From Planctomycetota bacterium (GTDB lineage Bacteria; Planctomycetota; JACOTG01; JAJDCM01), in assembly GCA_029260825.1 (NCBI GenBank), contig JAJDCM010000285.1:1-41193 (forward strand): 41,193 nt of DNA. The letters are read 5' to 3'. Positions 16,697 through 24,549 of the stretch are shown piece after piece. The stretch's first letter is position 1. Each line of letters begins with the position of its first letter. Under the pieces are notes generated by a model, which ran no database searches, was not told the DNA's origin, and worked only from the letters and a program-made list of their open reading frames with translations. The translations under genes were made by a program, and so were the position numbers.

Positions 16697-17449
16697 TTAG
16701 ACTTTGATCCACTCCTTCAGTTCGGAGAGATCTTGAATGATCCCCTGAGGGACGACACCGTCAAGAGGCTCCTGTCGACGCGGATGACGCTTGAGAACGC
16801 CCGCCATCCCCACTTCCTGGGCTCCCTTCACGTCTACCTTGATGCGATCCCCGACGTAGAACGCCTCCTCGGGCTTGAGATCGAGCTGACTCAGGGAATC
16901 CTGAAAAATACCCGGCCCCGGCTTTGCCGTTCCAAGAGTCGAGGAGAAGGTCATGGCGTCGAAAAGATGGAGAATGCCATAACGTTCCAGATCCTCCCGA
17001 TGGAACTCCTCGGGCCAGATGGTGTTTGAAATCAAGCCAAGTCGCAACCCTTGCGCTTTGAGAAACTCGAGGGTTTGTCGGGTATCCGAGTAGAGAGAGA
17101 CCTGATTCACAATCGGCGCGTAGTGGGCCCGCACGAGGTGACGAATCTCAGCCGCGGCGACGGGGAGGGAAAACGACCGCAAGACCTCGGGAAAGATCTC
17201 CGTCAACGGGAATTCCCGGCAATCGGTTGCTCGGGAATGACTCATGACTCGCTTGAATTCGGCTTCGAACCGAGCTACGAACGTGCCAGCGTCGAGAGCC
17301 TTCGGCCTGGAATCGAGGGCATTGAATGCGCTCTCGGCACCAAGACGATTCAGCTCTTCGAACGGACGGGTCTCGAACTCCATGAGGGTGTTGCCAAGAT
17401 CAAAGACAGCAGCCCGGAGTTTCGTCTTGTCAAAGGCGTCAAAATTCAT
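16697..17449 (-). CDS. HAD-superfamily hydrolase-like protein with altered motif I
   Basis: A 250-residue HAD-fold protein with an alpha-helical cap. Motif I is AVFDLGNTL with nucleophile Asp17, but the second Asp of the DxD pair is Gly19. Motif II is the LISNT stretch, motif III the Lys in GTAKPGPGIF, and motif IV GDRIKVDVKGA with both acidic residues. The +2 Asp is the acid/base in phosphatases, and haloacid dehalogenases lack it, so this may not be an ordinary phosphatase. ATG at 17449 is taken as start because motif I then sits near residue 17, as usual; the frame is open to 17551 and neither start has a strong ribosome site. Same strand as the glycosyltransferase operon, with a 79-base gap. 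Confidence 0.8.
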   Translation of the reverse strand: MNFDAFDKTKLRAAVFDLGNTLMEFETRPFEELNRLGAESAFNALDSRPKALDAGTFVARFEAEFKRVMSHSRATDCREFPLTEIFPEVLRSFSLPVAAAEIRHLVRAHYAPIVNQVSLYSDTRQTLEFLKAQGLRLGLISNTIWPEEFHREDLERYGILHLFDAMTFSSTLGTAKPGPGIFQDSLSQLDLKPEEAFYVGDRIKVDVKGAQEVGMAGVLKRHPRRQEPLDGVVPQGIIQDLSELKEWIKV

Positions 17450-17601
17450 GGTCCAGAGTGAGCATTCTACGAGAAATCTGAGCGCCGCCTCGCCGTAACG
17501 AGTAGACAAGGCTCGGCACCCAAGGAGCGGAGGATTATACCGTCCGGCCAAGCGTGTTCAACTCCGACGCCTTCGACGCTCATGAACGGAGATTCATCCG
17601 G

Positions 17602-17787
17602 TCATGATTCCAACCGCTCCGGGTAGTCGGATCTGGGAAGATTCTCCCGAAACTTCTCCCAATCCTCTTTGCTGAAGAGGAAGACCGACGTTCCGCAATC
17701 GATGCAGTACGACTTCTCATAGCTCTGCAAGTACTTCACATACGATTTGCACTCTGGACACCACTTGTACTCGTCGTCGTAGTTCAT
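17602..17787 (-). CDS. Small zinc-ribbon protein
   Basis: A 61-residue protein with two CxxC knuckles, WCPEC (Cys10, Cys13) and YCIDC (Cys28, Cys31), spaced as in a zinc ribbon. The C-terminal half is charged and probably helical (FSKEDWEKFRENL). The ATG at 17787 has GAGGAAAAGGG just upstream; the in-frame extension to 17892 has no such site. Small ribbons of this kind bind nucleic acid or protein, but the specific function is unknown. Confidence 0.75.
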   Translation of the reverse strand: MNYDDEYKWCPECKSYVKYLQSYEKSYCIDCGTSVFLFSKEDWEKFRENLPRSDYPERLES

Positions 17788-18015
17788 GCCCTTTTCCTCG
17801 GAAAAACGACCGTTCGACCAAGGCCGAGCCTCCGCAAGGAAGACCCATGTCGAATTCAAATGGCTAAGATGTGATATCCCCAAGCCGGTCATCTTCGGTG
17901 AGAAGCGACCCGGCTCCTTTCTTTCGACGAGGAGGCCCGGTTGGTTGAGGGGTTGAGACCGATCCTTTGCTTGACAAAGCCAACCTCGGACCGGCCAGGA
18001 TCTTCCAGGTCTTTC

Positions 18016-18036
18016 GTTCTGAGAAAACTTCAGAAC
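18016..18036 (-). terminator. Hairpin after the HEAT-repeat gene
   Basis: GTTCTGA and TCAGAAC (18016-18022 and 18030-18036) form a 7-bp stem with a 7-base loop, 28 bases beyond the stop of the minus-strand HEAT gene. No T-run follows on that strand, so the assignment is weak. The rest of the 276-base gap between the zinc-ribbon gene and this gene shows nothing convincing. Confidence 0.25.
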
Positions 18037-18063
18037 CCGACAGAAATCGAGTGGTCCAGGCGG

Positions 18064-18999
18064 CTATTTCTCGGGGGCGACCGCTGATTCGTCCACGGAG
18101 GATGAGGTCGAGTCTTTGTACTGCTTCTCGTTGGAGCCGAGCGACGCCCACCACAGACTCCACATCTTTTGGTTGGCCCCATAGTTCTGACCGGTAAGAG
18201 ACTCAAGGGCCCTTCCGACAGCAACTTTCTGACGAATCACGAGATGAGCGTCCAGTGCCAGAATACGTGCCTCTAGCTGGGCCCCCTGACGGACATGGGA
18301 GATCTTGGGGTCTGCAATGACAGCTGCTTGAGCGATCTCCACGTCAAAATCGGTCACCAGAGCCTTCTCACTCCCGATGAAGACATGGTTACTCGGAGCC
18401 CGATACGCTCCCCCCCCGTTCTGCACGTTAAAAGCCTTCATCAATGCGGGAACGGCTCCGGCCTGGCCCAGCGTCCCAAGAGCCTCGGCGGCTCGAATCC
18501 GCAGCATGGGCTCCGGACCTCCAAGAACCGTGATGAAAGGTTGAATCATCTCGGGCCCGACACTCTTTACTCCGAGTCGCTTGTAGGCCCGCAAAGCATC
18601 CCCCCGAACCGTGGAGTTCGGGTCCTTGAGGGACATTCTCGCCAGAGACCCCAAGGAACTCGCAGCCCCAAGTGCCCCCATCTGAAAGCAGCAGAAGGAG
18701 CGCACCTTCGGATTCCAGGATTTCAAACCGTCCACCAGAGCGGGGATCCGGACATCAAGAGGAAACGCGGAGAGCTTCTTCATCGCGTCCATCCGTCGCT
18801 CGATCGATCGATTGCCGCAGACCCGAACGAGGGCCCTTGCCGACTCTGAAATGATCTGTCCGCTTTTCGAATCCGTACTTTGGGCCGAAACAAGGGGGAT
18901 CCAGCCAAGAAGCAAGAGTAGAGACAACGCCAGTCCGGTTGCAAGGTTAGGGCAGGAAACAGAAGACAAGACACCAGGTGCGGAAGGGAGTTTTCGCAT
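18064..18999 (-). CDS. Exported HEAT-repeat protein
   Basis: About 311 residues with a signal peptide (hydrophobic core LALSLLLLLGW, cleavage near VSAQ). The mature protein has HEAT/armadillo-type helical repeats: DVRIPALVDGLKSWNPKVRSF, RMSLKDPNSTVRGDALRAYKRLG and PEPMLRIRAAEALGTLGQAGAVPALM. It ends in a charged Ser/Glu-rich tail. Repeats of this type bind proteins, so a scaffolding role in the periplasm is likely, but no partner can be named. GAAGGA lies 9 bases before the ATG at 18999 and only 3 bases before another in-frame ATG at 19005; the first is preferred. Confidence 0.82.
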   Translation of the reverse strand: MRKLPSAPGVLSSVSCPNLATGLALSLLLLLGWIPLVSAQSTDSKSGQIISESARALVRVCGNRSIERRMDAMKKLSAFPLDVRIPALVDGLKSWNPKVRSFCCFQMGALGAASSLGSLARMSLKDPNSTVRGDALRAYKRLGVKSVGPEMIQPFITVLGGPEPMLRIRAAEALGTLGQAGAVPALMKAFNVQNGGGAYRAPSNHVFIGSEKALVTDFDVEIAQAAVIADPKISHVRQGAQLEARILALDAHLVIRQKVAVGRALESLTGQNYGANQKMWSLWWASLGSNEKQYKDSTSSSVDESAVAPEK

Positions 19000-19137
19000 G
19001 ATCATTCATCCTTCAAGTTTTCTTCCGGCACAAGAATGGGTGGTGGGGACATTCTATTATGCCAGACCCGGTGGCAAGAAGCCAGCCAAGGCAAGAGCCA
19101 GCAATTCGACCCGACTAAACTGTGGCTCATGAAAAAC

Positions 19138-19165
19138 TTGACCCGAGGTCTTTTCGCTGTATCCT
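19138..19165 (+). promoter_or_regulatory. Candidate rplC promoter
   Basis: TTGACC (19138-19143), a 16-base spacer and TATCCT (19160-19165), about 50 bases before the rplC start. This argues against the longer frame that begins with GTG at 19122. Confidence 0.55.
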
Positions 19166-19214
19166 ACCCGGTTTCCCAAAAAGAGATCTATCCCCTCGCC
19201 TAGTGAGAATGACC

Positions 19215-19847
19215 ATGACGAAGGAAGTTATCCTCGGTAAGAAGATCGGTATGACCAGTGTTTTCGACGAAAACGGCGTATTCACGCCGGTGACCGTCGT
19301 TGAAGCTGGGCCTTGCTCCGTTGTCCAGGTCAAAACCCAGGAAACGGACGGATACGAATCGATCAAACTCGGCTTTGGCACCAGAAAGCGCAAGAACACG
19401 CCTAAACCTCAACAGGGCGAGTTCAAAAAGGCCAAGATCGAGCCTCTCGCCAAGCTCCGCGAATTCCGGGACATTGACGTCTCCTCGTTCACGGTAGGCG
19501 AAACGGTCACCATCGACCGCTTTCAGCGAGGTGACAGGGTCGTCGTTTCAGGGACCTCCAAAGGACGGGGTTTTGCGGGCGCCATCAAACGACACGGCTT
19601 CAGCTGTGGTCCCAAGACTCACGGCCAGACGGACCGACTCCGTGCTCCCGGGAGTATCGGAAACGCGGCCTATCCTGGCCGAGTCTTCCCTGGTAAGAAG
19701 ATGGCAGGCCACATGGGTTCTAAAAGAATTACGGTCAAGGGACTTACGATCGTTGACCTCGATCTTGGTCGCAACCTACTCCTGATCAAGGGCGCGGTTC
19801 CCGGAGCTCGCAACAGCTACCTGGAAATCGTCGCAACTCGCGACTAG
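19215..19847 (+). CDS. rplC: 50S ribosomal protein L3
   Basis: A 210-residue L3, the usual bacterial length. It starts TKEVILGKKIGMTSVFDENG and contains the core loop RHGFSCGPKTHGQTDRL...APGSIGNAAYPGRVFPGKKMAGHMG that reaches the peptidyl transferase centre. The position of the PrmB-methylated Gln of E. coli L3 is not Gln here. ATG at 19215 gives the typical N-terminus; ATG at 19209 is equally possible. L3 is normally the second gene of the S10 operon, between rpsJ and rplD, but here it stands alone between a HEAT-repeat gene and a protease cassette, with its own promoter. It may be the only copy relocated, or a second copy; the window cannot tell. Confidence 0.95.
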   Translation: MTKEVILGKKIGMTSVFDENGVFTPVTVVEAGPCSVVQVKTQETDGYESIKLGFGTRKRKNTPKPQQGEFKKAKIEPLAKLREFRDIDVSSFTVGETVTIDRFQRGDRVVVSGTSKGRGFAGAIKRHGFSCGPKTHGQTDRLRAPGSIGNAAYPGRVFPGKKMAGHMGSKRITVKGLTIVDLDLGRNLLLIKGAVPGARNSYLEIVATRD

Positions 19848-20178
19848 GCTATTCTTTAGGCTCACAACCCTCCCCGGACTCACCGCAAGATCAGAGGCCT
19901 GGAATCTTCGTGTCGACTCCGGTTACCAGGCCGGCCGTAGCCAACTTGAGCCCCTATGTCTTGACAGCGTAACCCATCGCCTCTACCCTACTTTGCGTAC
20001 CATGGCCAATAGGGTACCCGCCTTTTAGCCGGGACATCGTCCCGCTAATCTTGAAATCCGTGACGACCTCGAGACTCTTTTGACCCGCTTGATTCATGAA
20101 CGTCGGGCACGATGTGTTCCAAGTCCGAGAGTGTCTGTCCACCCAACCTCCATTCCAGTACCCCGGAGACATCCAGAA
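19848..20178. other. Intergenic region with inverted repeats
   Basis: No gene is seen. Two stems stand out: GGCCTGG/CCAGGCC (19896-19902 and 19926-19932) and a stem around CGGGAC-ATC-GTCCCG extended by TTAG/CTAA with one bulged C (20025-20048). Neither is followed by a T-run. They could end rplC transcription or lie in the leader of cassette 2. Confidence 0.4.
19961..19989 (+). promoter_or_regulatory. Candidate promoter of protease cassette 2
   Basis: A perfect TTGACA (19961-19966) is followed after 17 bases by a poor -10, TACCCT (19984-19989). It would give a leader of about 180 bases containing the 20025-20048 stem. Confidence 0.4.
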
Positions 20179-20790
20179 ATGGCAAAGAGAAGTTTTGGTC
20201 GGTCCAAAAGGCACCGAACCGCCGGAATCATTGCTCTTGCGCTCGCGGTCGTTGCCTTTGCAGCGCCGTCCGCCTTTCCCGCATTCAAGAAGGTCTCGCT
20301 GAAGGAACTCGTCGGGCTTGCAGATGAGGTGGTCATGATTCGGGTCGTTTCCCATGATCAGATCCAGGGAGCCATGGAAGGCGTGCAAGGCGAACTCCCC
20401 TATCAGCGGCTTCGCTGCAAGATCCTCCACAGTTACAAGGGCAACCGGAAAGCTGGCGAAATCGTAACCCTGCACGTTCCGGGAGGAGACCTTCCCGGTG
20501 GAGGTCATTTCACCATCTCAACCGCCCCCGCCGTGGAGACATATCTTCAGGGGGCTTCGGTCGTTTTCATGAACCGTGAATCTCGCTACGCCCCGCCCGG
20601 AGCATCCGGAATCAACACCGGGGACCACGGGATCTACAAGATCAGCACTCGAAACGGCAGACAGGTACTCCATGGTAAACCGGGCAGTCCGATCGCCCGC
20701 CACCAGGATCTTGTTCAATTCACGAATCAGGTCGCTTCGATCGTCCGGGACGCGGCCCTCCAGGCGGCCACGCAGGAGGGGCGAAAATGA
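20179..20790 (+). CDS. Exported partner protein of metalloprotease cassette 2
   Basis: A 203-residue exported protein: basic start (AKRSFGRSKRHR), hydrophobic core IIALALAVVAFAAPSAFPA, then a mature domain in the same family as the products at 8186 and 28846. Shared positions are VSLKELVGLADEVVMIRV, the GVQGELPYQ strand, SYKG, VTLHVPGG, ISTAPAVE and GASVVFMN. It resembles the 8186 product most closely. Start ATG at 20179 with GGAG 10 bases upstream; the frame is open to 20080, but that part lacks a ribosome site and would bury the signal peptide. The last 4 bases overlap the protease start. No named domain is recognised. Confidence 0.8.
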   Translation: MAKRSFGRSKRHRTAGIIALALAVVAFAAPSAFPAFKKVSLKELVGLADEVVMIRVVSHDQIQGAMEGVQGELPYQRLRCKILHSYKGNRKAGEIVTLHVPGGDLPGGGHFTISTAPAVETYLQGASVVFMNRESRYAPPGASGINTGDHGIYKISTRNGRQVLHGKPGSPIARHQDLVQFTNQVASIVRDAALQAATQEGRK

Positions 20791-22037
20791 AACCAGCTCA
20801 AACCGAACTCCGACCCAAAAAGGCACAAAAGCTAAAAACGATCGTCCTGACGCTTTCCGTTCTTGCCTCCGTGGTTTTCTTTTCCGTAGGAATGCTCAGC
20901 GCCTACACCTTGACCTGCGGGGTTCATTCGGCGGGCGTTGGAGGCTACCTGATCAACCCGAATTTCCAGGATTCGATCGCCGGCACCGAACAGCAACAGA
21001 TCGATGCCGTGAACCTGGGCGCAGATGAATGGGCCATCAACGGCAACGCCAAGTTTTTCTGGACCTATGGCGGCACAACCGAAATCGCCATGCCTTCAAA
21101 CGACAACAACAACGTCGTCTTCGCCACCCAGGCGAGTGGAGGAAACATTCTTGCCGAAGCTTTTTGCTACATGCAAAACGGGACTCGCTTCTTTGATATC
21201 CGGTACTACGATGGAAACCACAGCTGGAACCACGATTCGTCGGTCGGCTCCGGCTTCGACATCGCCGGAATCGGCTGCCACGAATTCGGCCACTCCCTGG
21301 GCCTTGGACACTCGGGTGAATCCGGAGCCACCATGTGGCCCTCTTCGCTTGGCGACGGGGTGGCAAACAGATCGATCGAGAACGATGACATCAACGGGAT
21401 CCAGTTCCTCTATGGAGAGAACATCCCTCCTCATCTCGACTCCATCAGCCCGAACTCAGGAACGATCACCGGCGGCACTCTGGTCACCGTCCACGGTAGC
21501 GGGTTCTTCCAGGACATAACAAGACCCTGCGTTGGAGACAATGAAGCGATCCTCGTGCGATGGGTCTCCCAAAACGAGATCTGGATTCGCACCCCGCCCG
21601 GCGATTCAATCGGCCTCAACGACATCACGCTCAAGGATCGCTTTGCGGGGAATTTCACATTTGCCAATGTCTTTGAGTACGAAGAATCACCGGTTCTCCT
21701 CACTTCACTTTCCGGACCCGCAGGACCGGGAAGAAACGTGGAGATCCAGCTGCAGGGCCCCCCGGGTGCCACCTATGGCATTGCAAGTTCAAGAGGCCAG
21801 GGGCTATTCATCTGGAGAGGCTTCCAGTTCAGTCTGGGTAACAACATCGCGGTGCACATGAAAAGCATTTCAGGAGGCGCAGATCCTCCTCTTGACGGTC
21901 TTGGATTGAGCACCAAATGCTTCCGGATTCCCGAAGACGCGACGCTCTTTGAAGAGTTCGTTTTTCAGGGAGTCGTCAAGGTGGGCGGGGAGCTCATCCA
22001 GACCAACAAGCTCGTGGTTCAAGTTCTTCAGCAATAA
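20787..22037 (+). CDS. Secreted matrixin-type zinc metalloprotease with TIG domain (cassette 2)
   Basis: A 416-residue protein with a signal peptide (hydrophobic about 18-38, cleavage near LSA). The zinc site is HEFGHSLGLGH (His165, Glu166, His169, His175) with Met-turn GATMWP. Cys44 and Cys127 match the Cys pair of the 8803 protease. A TIG/IPT domain starts at SISPNSGTITGGTLVTVHGSG, and the C-terminal ~110 residues are the domain shared by all three proteases, with GPPGATYGI, QG, RG and a late F.FQGVV. The start is coupled to the partner gene by ATGA. The terminator at 22042-22089 closes the cassette. Confidence 0.88.
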   Translation: MKPAQTELRPKKAQKLKTIVLTLSVLASVVFFSVGMLSAYTLTCGVHSAGVGGYLINPNFQDSIAGTEQQQIDAVNLGADEWAINGNAKFFWTYGGTTEIAMPSNDNNNVVFATQASGGNILAEAFCYMQNGTRFFDIRYYDGNHSWNHDSSVGSGFDIAGIGCHEFGHSLGLGHSGESGATMWPSSLGDGVANRSIENDDINGIQFLYGENIPPHLDSISPNSGTITGGTLVTVHGSGFFQDITRPCVGDNEAILVRWVSQNEIWIRTPPGDSIGLNDITLKDRFAGNFTFANVFEYEESPVLLTSLSGPAGPGRNVEIQLQGPPGATYGIASSRGQGLFIWRGFQFSLGNNIAVHMKSISGGADPPLDGLGLSTKCFRIPEDATLFEEFVFQGVVKVGGELIQTNKLVVQVLQQ

Positions 22038-22041
22038 TCCT

Positions 22042-22089
22042 AACCCCGGGTGCACGATGCCTTCCCGGCCGAAGTGCCCCCGGGGTTTT
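22042..22089 (+). terminator. Intrinsic terminator of cassette 2
   Basis: AACCCCGGG (22042-22050) pairs with CCCGGGGTT (22079-22087), with an inner GCAC/GTGC pairing, and runs into TTTT (22086-22089) followed by CTT. It begins 4 bases after the protease stop. Confidence 0.85.
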
Positions 22090-22224
22090 CTTCCCCCCCC
22101 TTCTGACCTCGAGAAAACCCTCAAGTCCTTTCCTCCCGTTTCCGAAAAGAAACCACTTTGGTGAAACGTCGATCCGGTTCGACCGCCGATCGAGAGAGCC
22201 TTCCTTCTCTGGGAAACGACATCC

Positions 22225-23592
22225 ATGGAAAAAAGTATCCGCAGCTTCCGTATCTACTTCCTCATCTGGGTTGCCGTTCTCTTCATAGCCCGCATTTTTG
22301 CCGAAGTCGAGCTTGGTCCGTTTTCTTTCATCACGACCCTTTCCCTCGAGGGAATCCTGGTCGGAACTCTGACCGCCGGCACATTTCTCTTTCTTCTTCC
22401 CTTGATCCAGAAATCCCTGAGTTTTGAGGGATCGATCAGCTCCGTTCTTGGACGGGAAACAAAAAGAGTGAAACCGGATGAAAAGTCAAAAGCCCCGACC
22501 AGAACGGCAAAGAAGAGTGATTACAGGCCAAAGGGACCACCCGAGGAAGCGTCGACGACACCCCAAGACAATCTGACTTCGCAGCCCAAGAAGATCGATC
22601 TCAAGAGCGACCGTCAATCCTCCTTTGCGGAGTGGCAGAGTCAAACCAAGAAGGTCGAAACCGATCACCCCTGGCACAAGCTCCGTCCGGAGCGAAAGAG
22701 ATCATCCTTCACAAAACCAAGAAATGCGGATTCCCCGCCTGAAGACTTCAATCCAAAATGGGGCCACCAACCCCTCACCCCGCCTTCTTCCTCTACCGGA
22801 GAGGAAACCTCCGGCCCGGAGCAGTCAGCAAAAGAAGATGCGACTTTGGCCAAAGTCAATCAAAGAGTGCCGTTCGAAGCGAACGCAATCAGCCAATGCC
22901 TCCGACGAGGTTTTCAGGAGTCCCTGGAAAAGATGACCGGGTTCGCCGAGATTCTCGTGAACGATCATCAAGAAGGGCTTCCCGAGAACGCCCGTCTCTG
23001 CCTGACAAAACTCCAGAAGAACGCCAAGGAAACTCAGTCCATCCTGACCGATCTCCTCGCCTATCTCGAGTTCGATCAGAAGCCGCTGACCAGTGAGCCC
23101 ATCCAGCTCGAAAGCCTCATTCGCGAGGTACAGCAGGAACTCTCCGAGCCCATCCGGGAAGGCCAGGTCTCCCTCAAAGTGAGCAAAAACCTACCGGACT
23201 TTACCGGCGACCGATATCGCATCAAGATCATCCTGAAGAGCCTCATGGCAAACGCCGTGAAGTTCCACAACAAGAACGAACGGTGGGTCGAAGTCCAGGT
23301 CCAGGCCCATAAGAAAAAGACGGTCCTGACCATCCGCGACAACGGAATCGGCATCGATACTGGGGAAGAAAAGATGATCTTTGAGCCGTTCGTCCGGGGC
23401 CTCCGTGCCGGGCTCTTTCACGGCACCGGGTTGGGGCTCGCAATGGCTCACTCCGCCGTCCAATCCATCGGCGGGAAGATCGAAGCCGAATCCATTCCCG
23501 GCGAAGGGAGCCTGTTCAGGGTCGTTCTTCCCGATAACGCATTCGTCTTTTCGGGAACATCCGCATCCCAGATTGCCTCCCTTTCCTCCTGA
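22225..23592 (+). CDS. Histidine-kinase-like membrane protein lacking the phospho-acceptor His
   Basis: A 455-residue protein: two membrane helices (about 10-28 and 40-62), a long charged low-complexity linker (~65-215), a DHp-like helical pair (~218-285) and a GHKL ATPase domain (~295-440). The ATPase keeps Asn343 (N box, LMANAVKF), DNGIGI (372-377), EPFVRG and GTGLGLAMA (400-408), so ATP binding looks intact. In the DHp helix, where kinases have HELRTPLN before GFAEIL, the sequence is RGFQESLEKMTGFAEIL, putting Arg228 at the His position. It may be a pseudokinase, a phosphatase or an adaptor. No response regulator is nearby. The ribosome site before ATG 22225 is weak. Confidence 0.8.
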   Translation: MEKSIRSFRIYFLIWVAVLFIARIFAEVELGPFSFITTLSLEGILVGTLTAGTFLFLLPLIQKSLSFEGSISSVLGRETKRVKPDEKSKAPTRTAKKSDYRPKGPPEEASTTPQDNLTSQPKKIDLKSDRQSSFAEWQSQTKKVETDHPWHKLRPERKRSSFTKPRNADSPPEDFNPKWGHQPLTPPSSSTGEETSGPEQSAKEDATLAKVNQRVPFEANAISQCLRRGFQESLEKMTGFAEILVNDHQEGLPENARLCLTKLQKNAKETQSILTDLLAYLEFDQKPLTSEPIQLESLIREVQQELSEPIREGQVSLKVSKNLPDFTGDRYRIKIILKSLMANAVKFHNKNERWVEVQVQAHKKKTVLTIRDNGIGIDTGEEKMIFEPFVRGLRAGLFHGTGLGLAMAHSAVQSIGGKIEAESIPGEGSLFRVVLPDNAFVFSGTSASQIASLSS

Positions 23593-23653
23593 CCCCTCGC
23601 TCCATTCCTGCCCCGGGCTGCTCTCTGGCCACCCGAGTTCATTGCCCCCGATA

Positions 23654-23683
23654 TTGGACACAGGTCCCTCTCGCGAGTAGGAT
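23654..23683 (+). promoter_or_regulatory. Candidate nth promoter
   Basis: TTGGAC (23654-23659), an 18-base spacer and TAGGAT (23678-23683), about 35 bases before the GTG start of nth. Confidence 0.5.
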
Positions 23684-23725
23684 GCGGAGAAGTTTCTGAA
23701 TCCCACGACCCACGGGAGGGCAGCC

Positions 23726-24481
23726 GTGCCTTTGAGCGCTAAAAAAAAGAAGGTCGCCAGGAAGAAGTCCACCGCAAAGAAGGCCTCCGGAAAAAAGTCC
23801 GCGAAGAAAACCCGATCCATTGCGAGAGAAAGCAAGCAGAAGAAACGGGCGCGCGTCAAGACCATTCTCCAGGAACTCGACAAGGCCTATCCTTCAGTCG
23901 AATGCGCACTGGACCATCGAAATCCGTTCGAACTCATCGTCGCTACCATCTTGTCCGCACAGTGCACCGACAAGAGAGTCAACATGGTGACCCCCGAGCT
24001 CTTCTCCCGGTTTCCCGATCCAGCATCGATGGGAGAGGCTCCTCTCGATGAAATCGAAGAGGTCATCCGCTCCACCGGTTTTTTTCGCAACAAGGCCAAG
24101 AACATCCAGGCCTGTGCCGCACGGCTAACCGAAGAGTTCGGAGGTGTCGTACCCCGATCGATGGACGACCTCCTGAGTCTTGCCGGAGTGGCAAGAAAGA
24201 CCGCTAACGTGGTCCTTGGGGTTGCATTCAAGAAGGCAGTGGGAGTCGTGGTCGACACGCACGTGAAGAGAATCACCGGGCTACTCGGTCTCACCAGGAA
24301 CGAACAACCGGAGAAGATCGAGACCGACTTGATGGAACTCCTACCCCAGGAACACTGGATCCGTTTCTCTCATCAGATCATTCATCATGGGCGGGAGGTG
24401 TGCATAGCGCGCCGGCCCCAGTGTGGCGCGTGCACAATGAATCGTATCTGCCCCTCCTCCTTGGCCGATGGAGCCGAGTGA
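23726..24481 (+). CDS. nth: Endonuclease III with Lys-rich N-terminal tail
   Basis: A 251-residue base-excision repair DNA glycosylase/AP lyase for oxidised pyrimidines. The helix-hairpin-helix is LAGVARKTANVV with catalytic Lys158, and VVDTHVKR supplies Asp177. A 4Fe-4S cluster is bound by Cys226-x6-Cys233-x2-Cys236-x5-Cys242. The usual LPGVG of the hairpin is LAGVA here. Compared with the ~211-residue E. coli enzyme there is an extra ~40-residue N-terminal tail, almost entirely Lys, Ala, Ser and Arg, like histone H1 tails, which could add nonspecific DNA binding. The start GTG at 23726 has GGAGGG 5 bases upstream, so the tail is translated. Confidence 0.95.
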   Translation: MPLSAKKKKVARKKSTAKKASGKKSAKKTRSIARESKQKKRARVKTILQELDKAYPSVECALDHRNPFELIVATILSAQCTDKRVNMVTPELFSRFPDPASMGEAPLDEIEEVIRSTGFFRNKAKNIQACAARLTEEFGGVVPRSMDDLLSLAGVARKTANVVLGVAFKKAVGVVVDTHVKRITGLLGLTRNEQPEKIETDLMELLPQEHWIRFSHQIIHHGREVCIARRPQCGACTMNRICPSSLADGAE

Positions 24482-24484
24482 GAT

Positions 24485-24523
24485 TTCGAGACGGGAACCG
24501 GTTTTCCGAGGTATAGTCTCGAA
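24485..24523 (+). promoter_or_regulatory. Inverted repeat over a possible -10 box
   Basis: TTCGAGAC (24485-24492) and GTCTCGAA (24516-24523) form a perfect 8-bp inverted repeat around 23 bases. TATAGT (24512-24517) overlaps the right arm and could be a -10 box for the reductase gene, but no good -35 is seen. It could be an operator or a hairpin after nth. Confidence 0.4.
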
Positions 24524-24549
24524 TTCCCATCTTGGACGGAGGCACGAGA

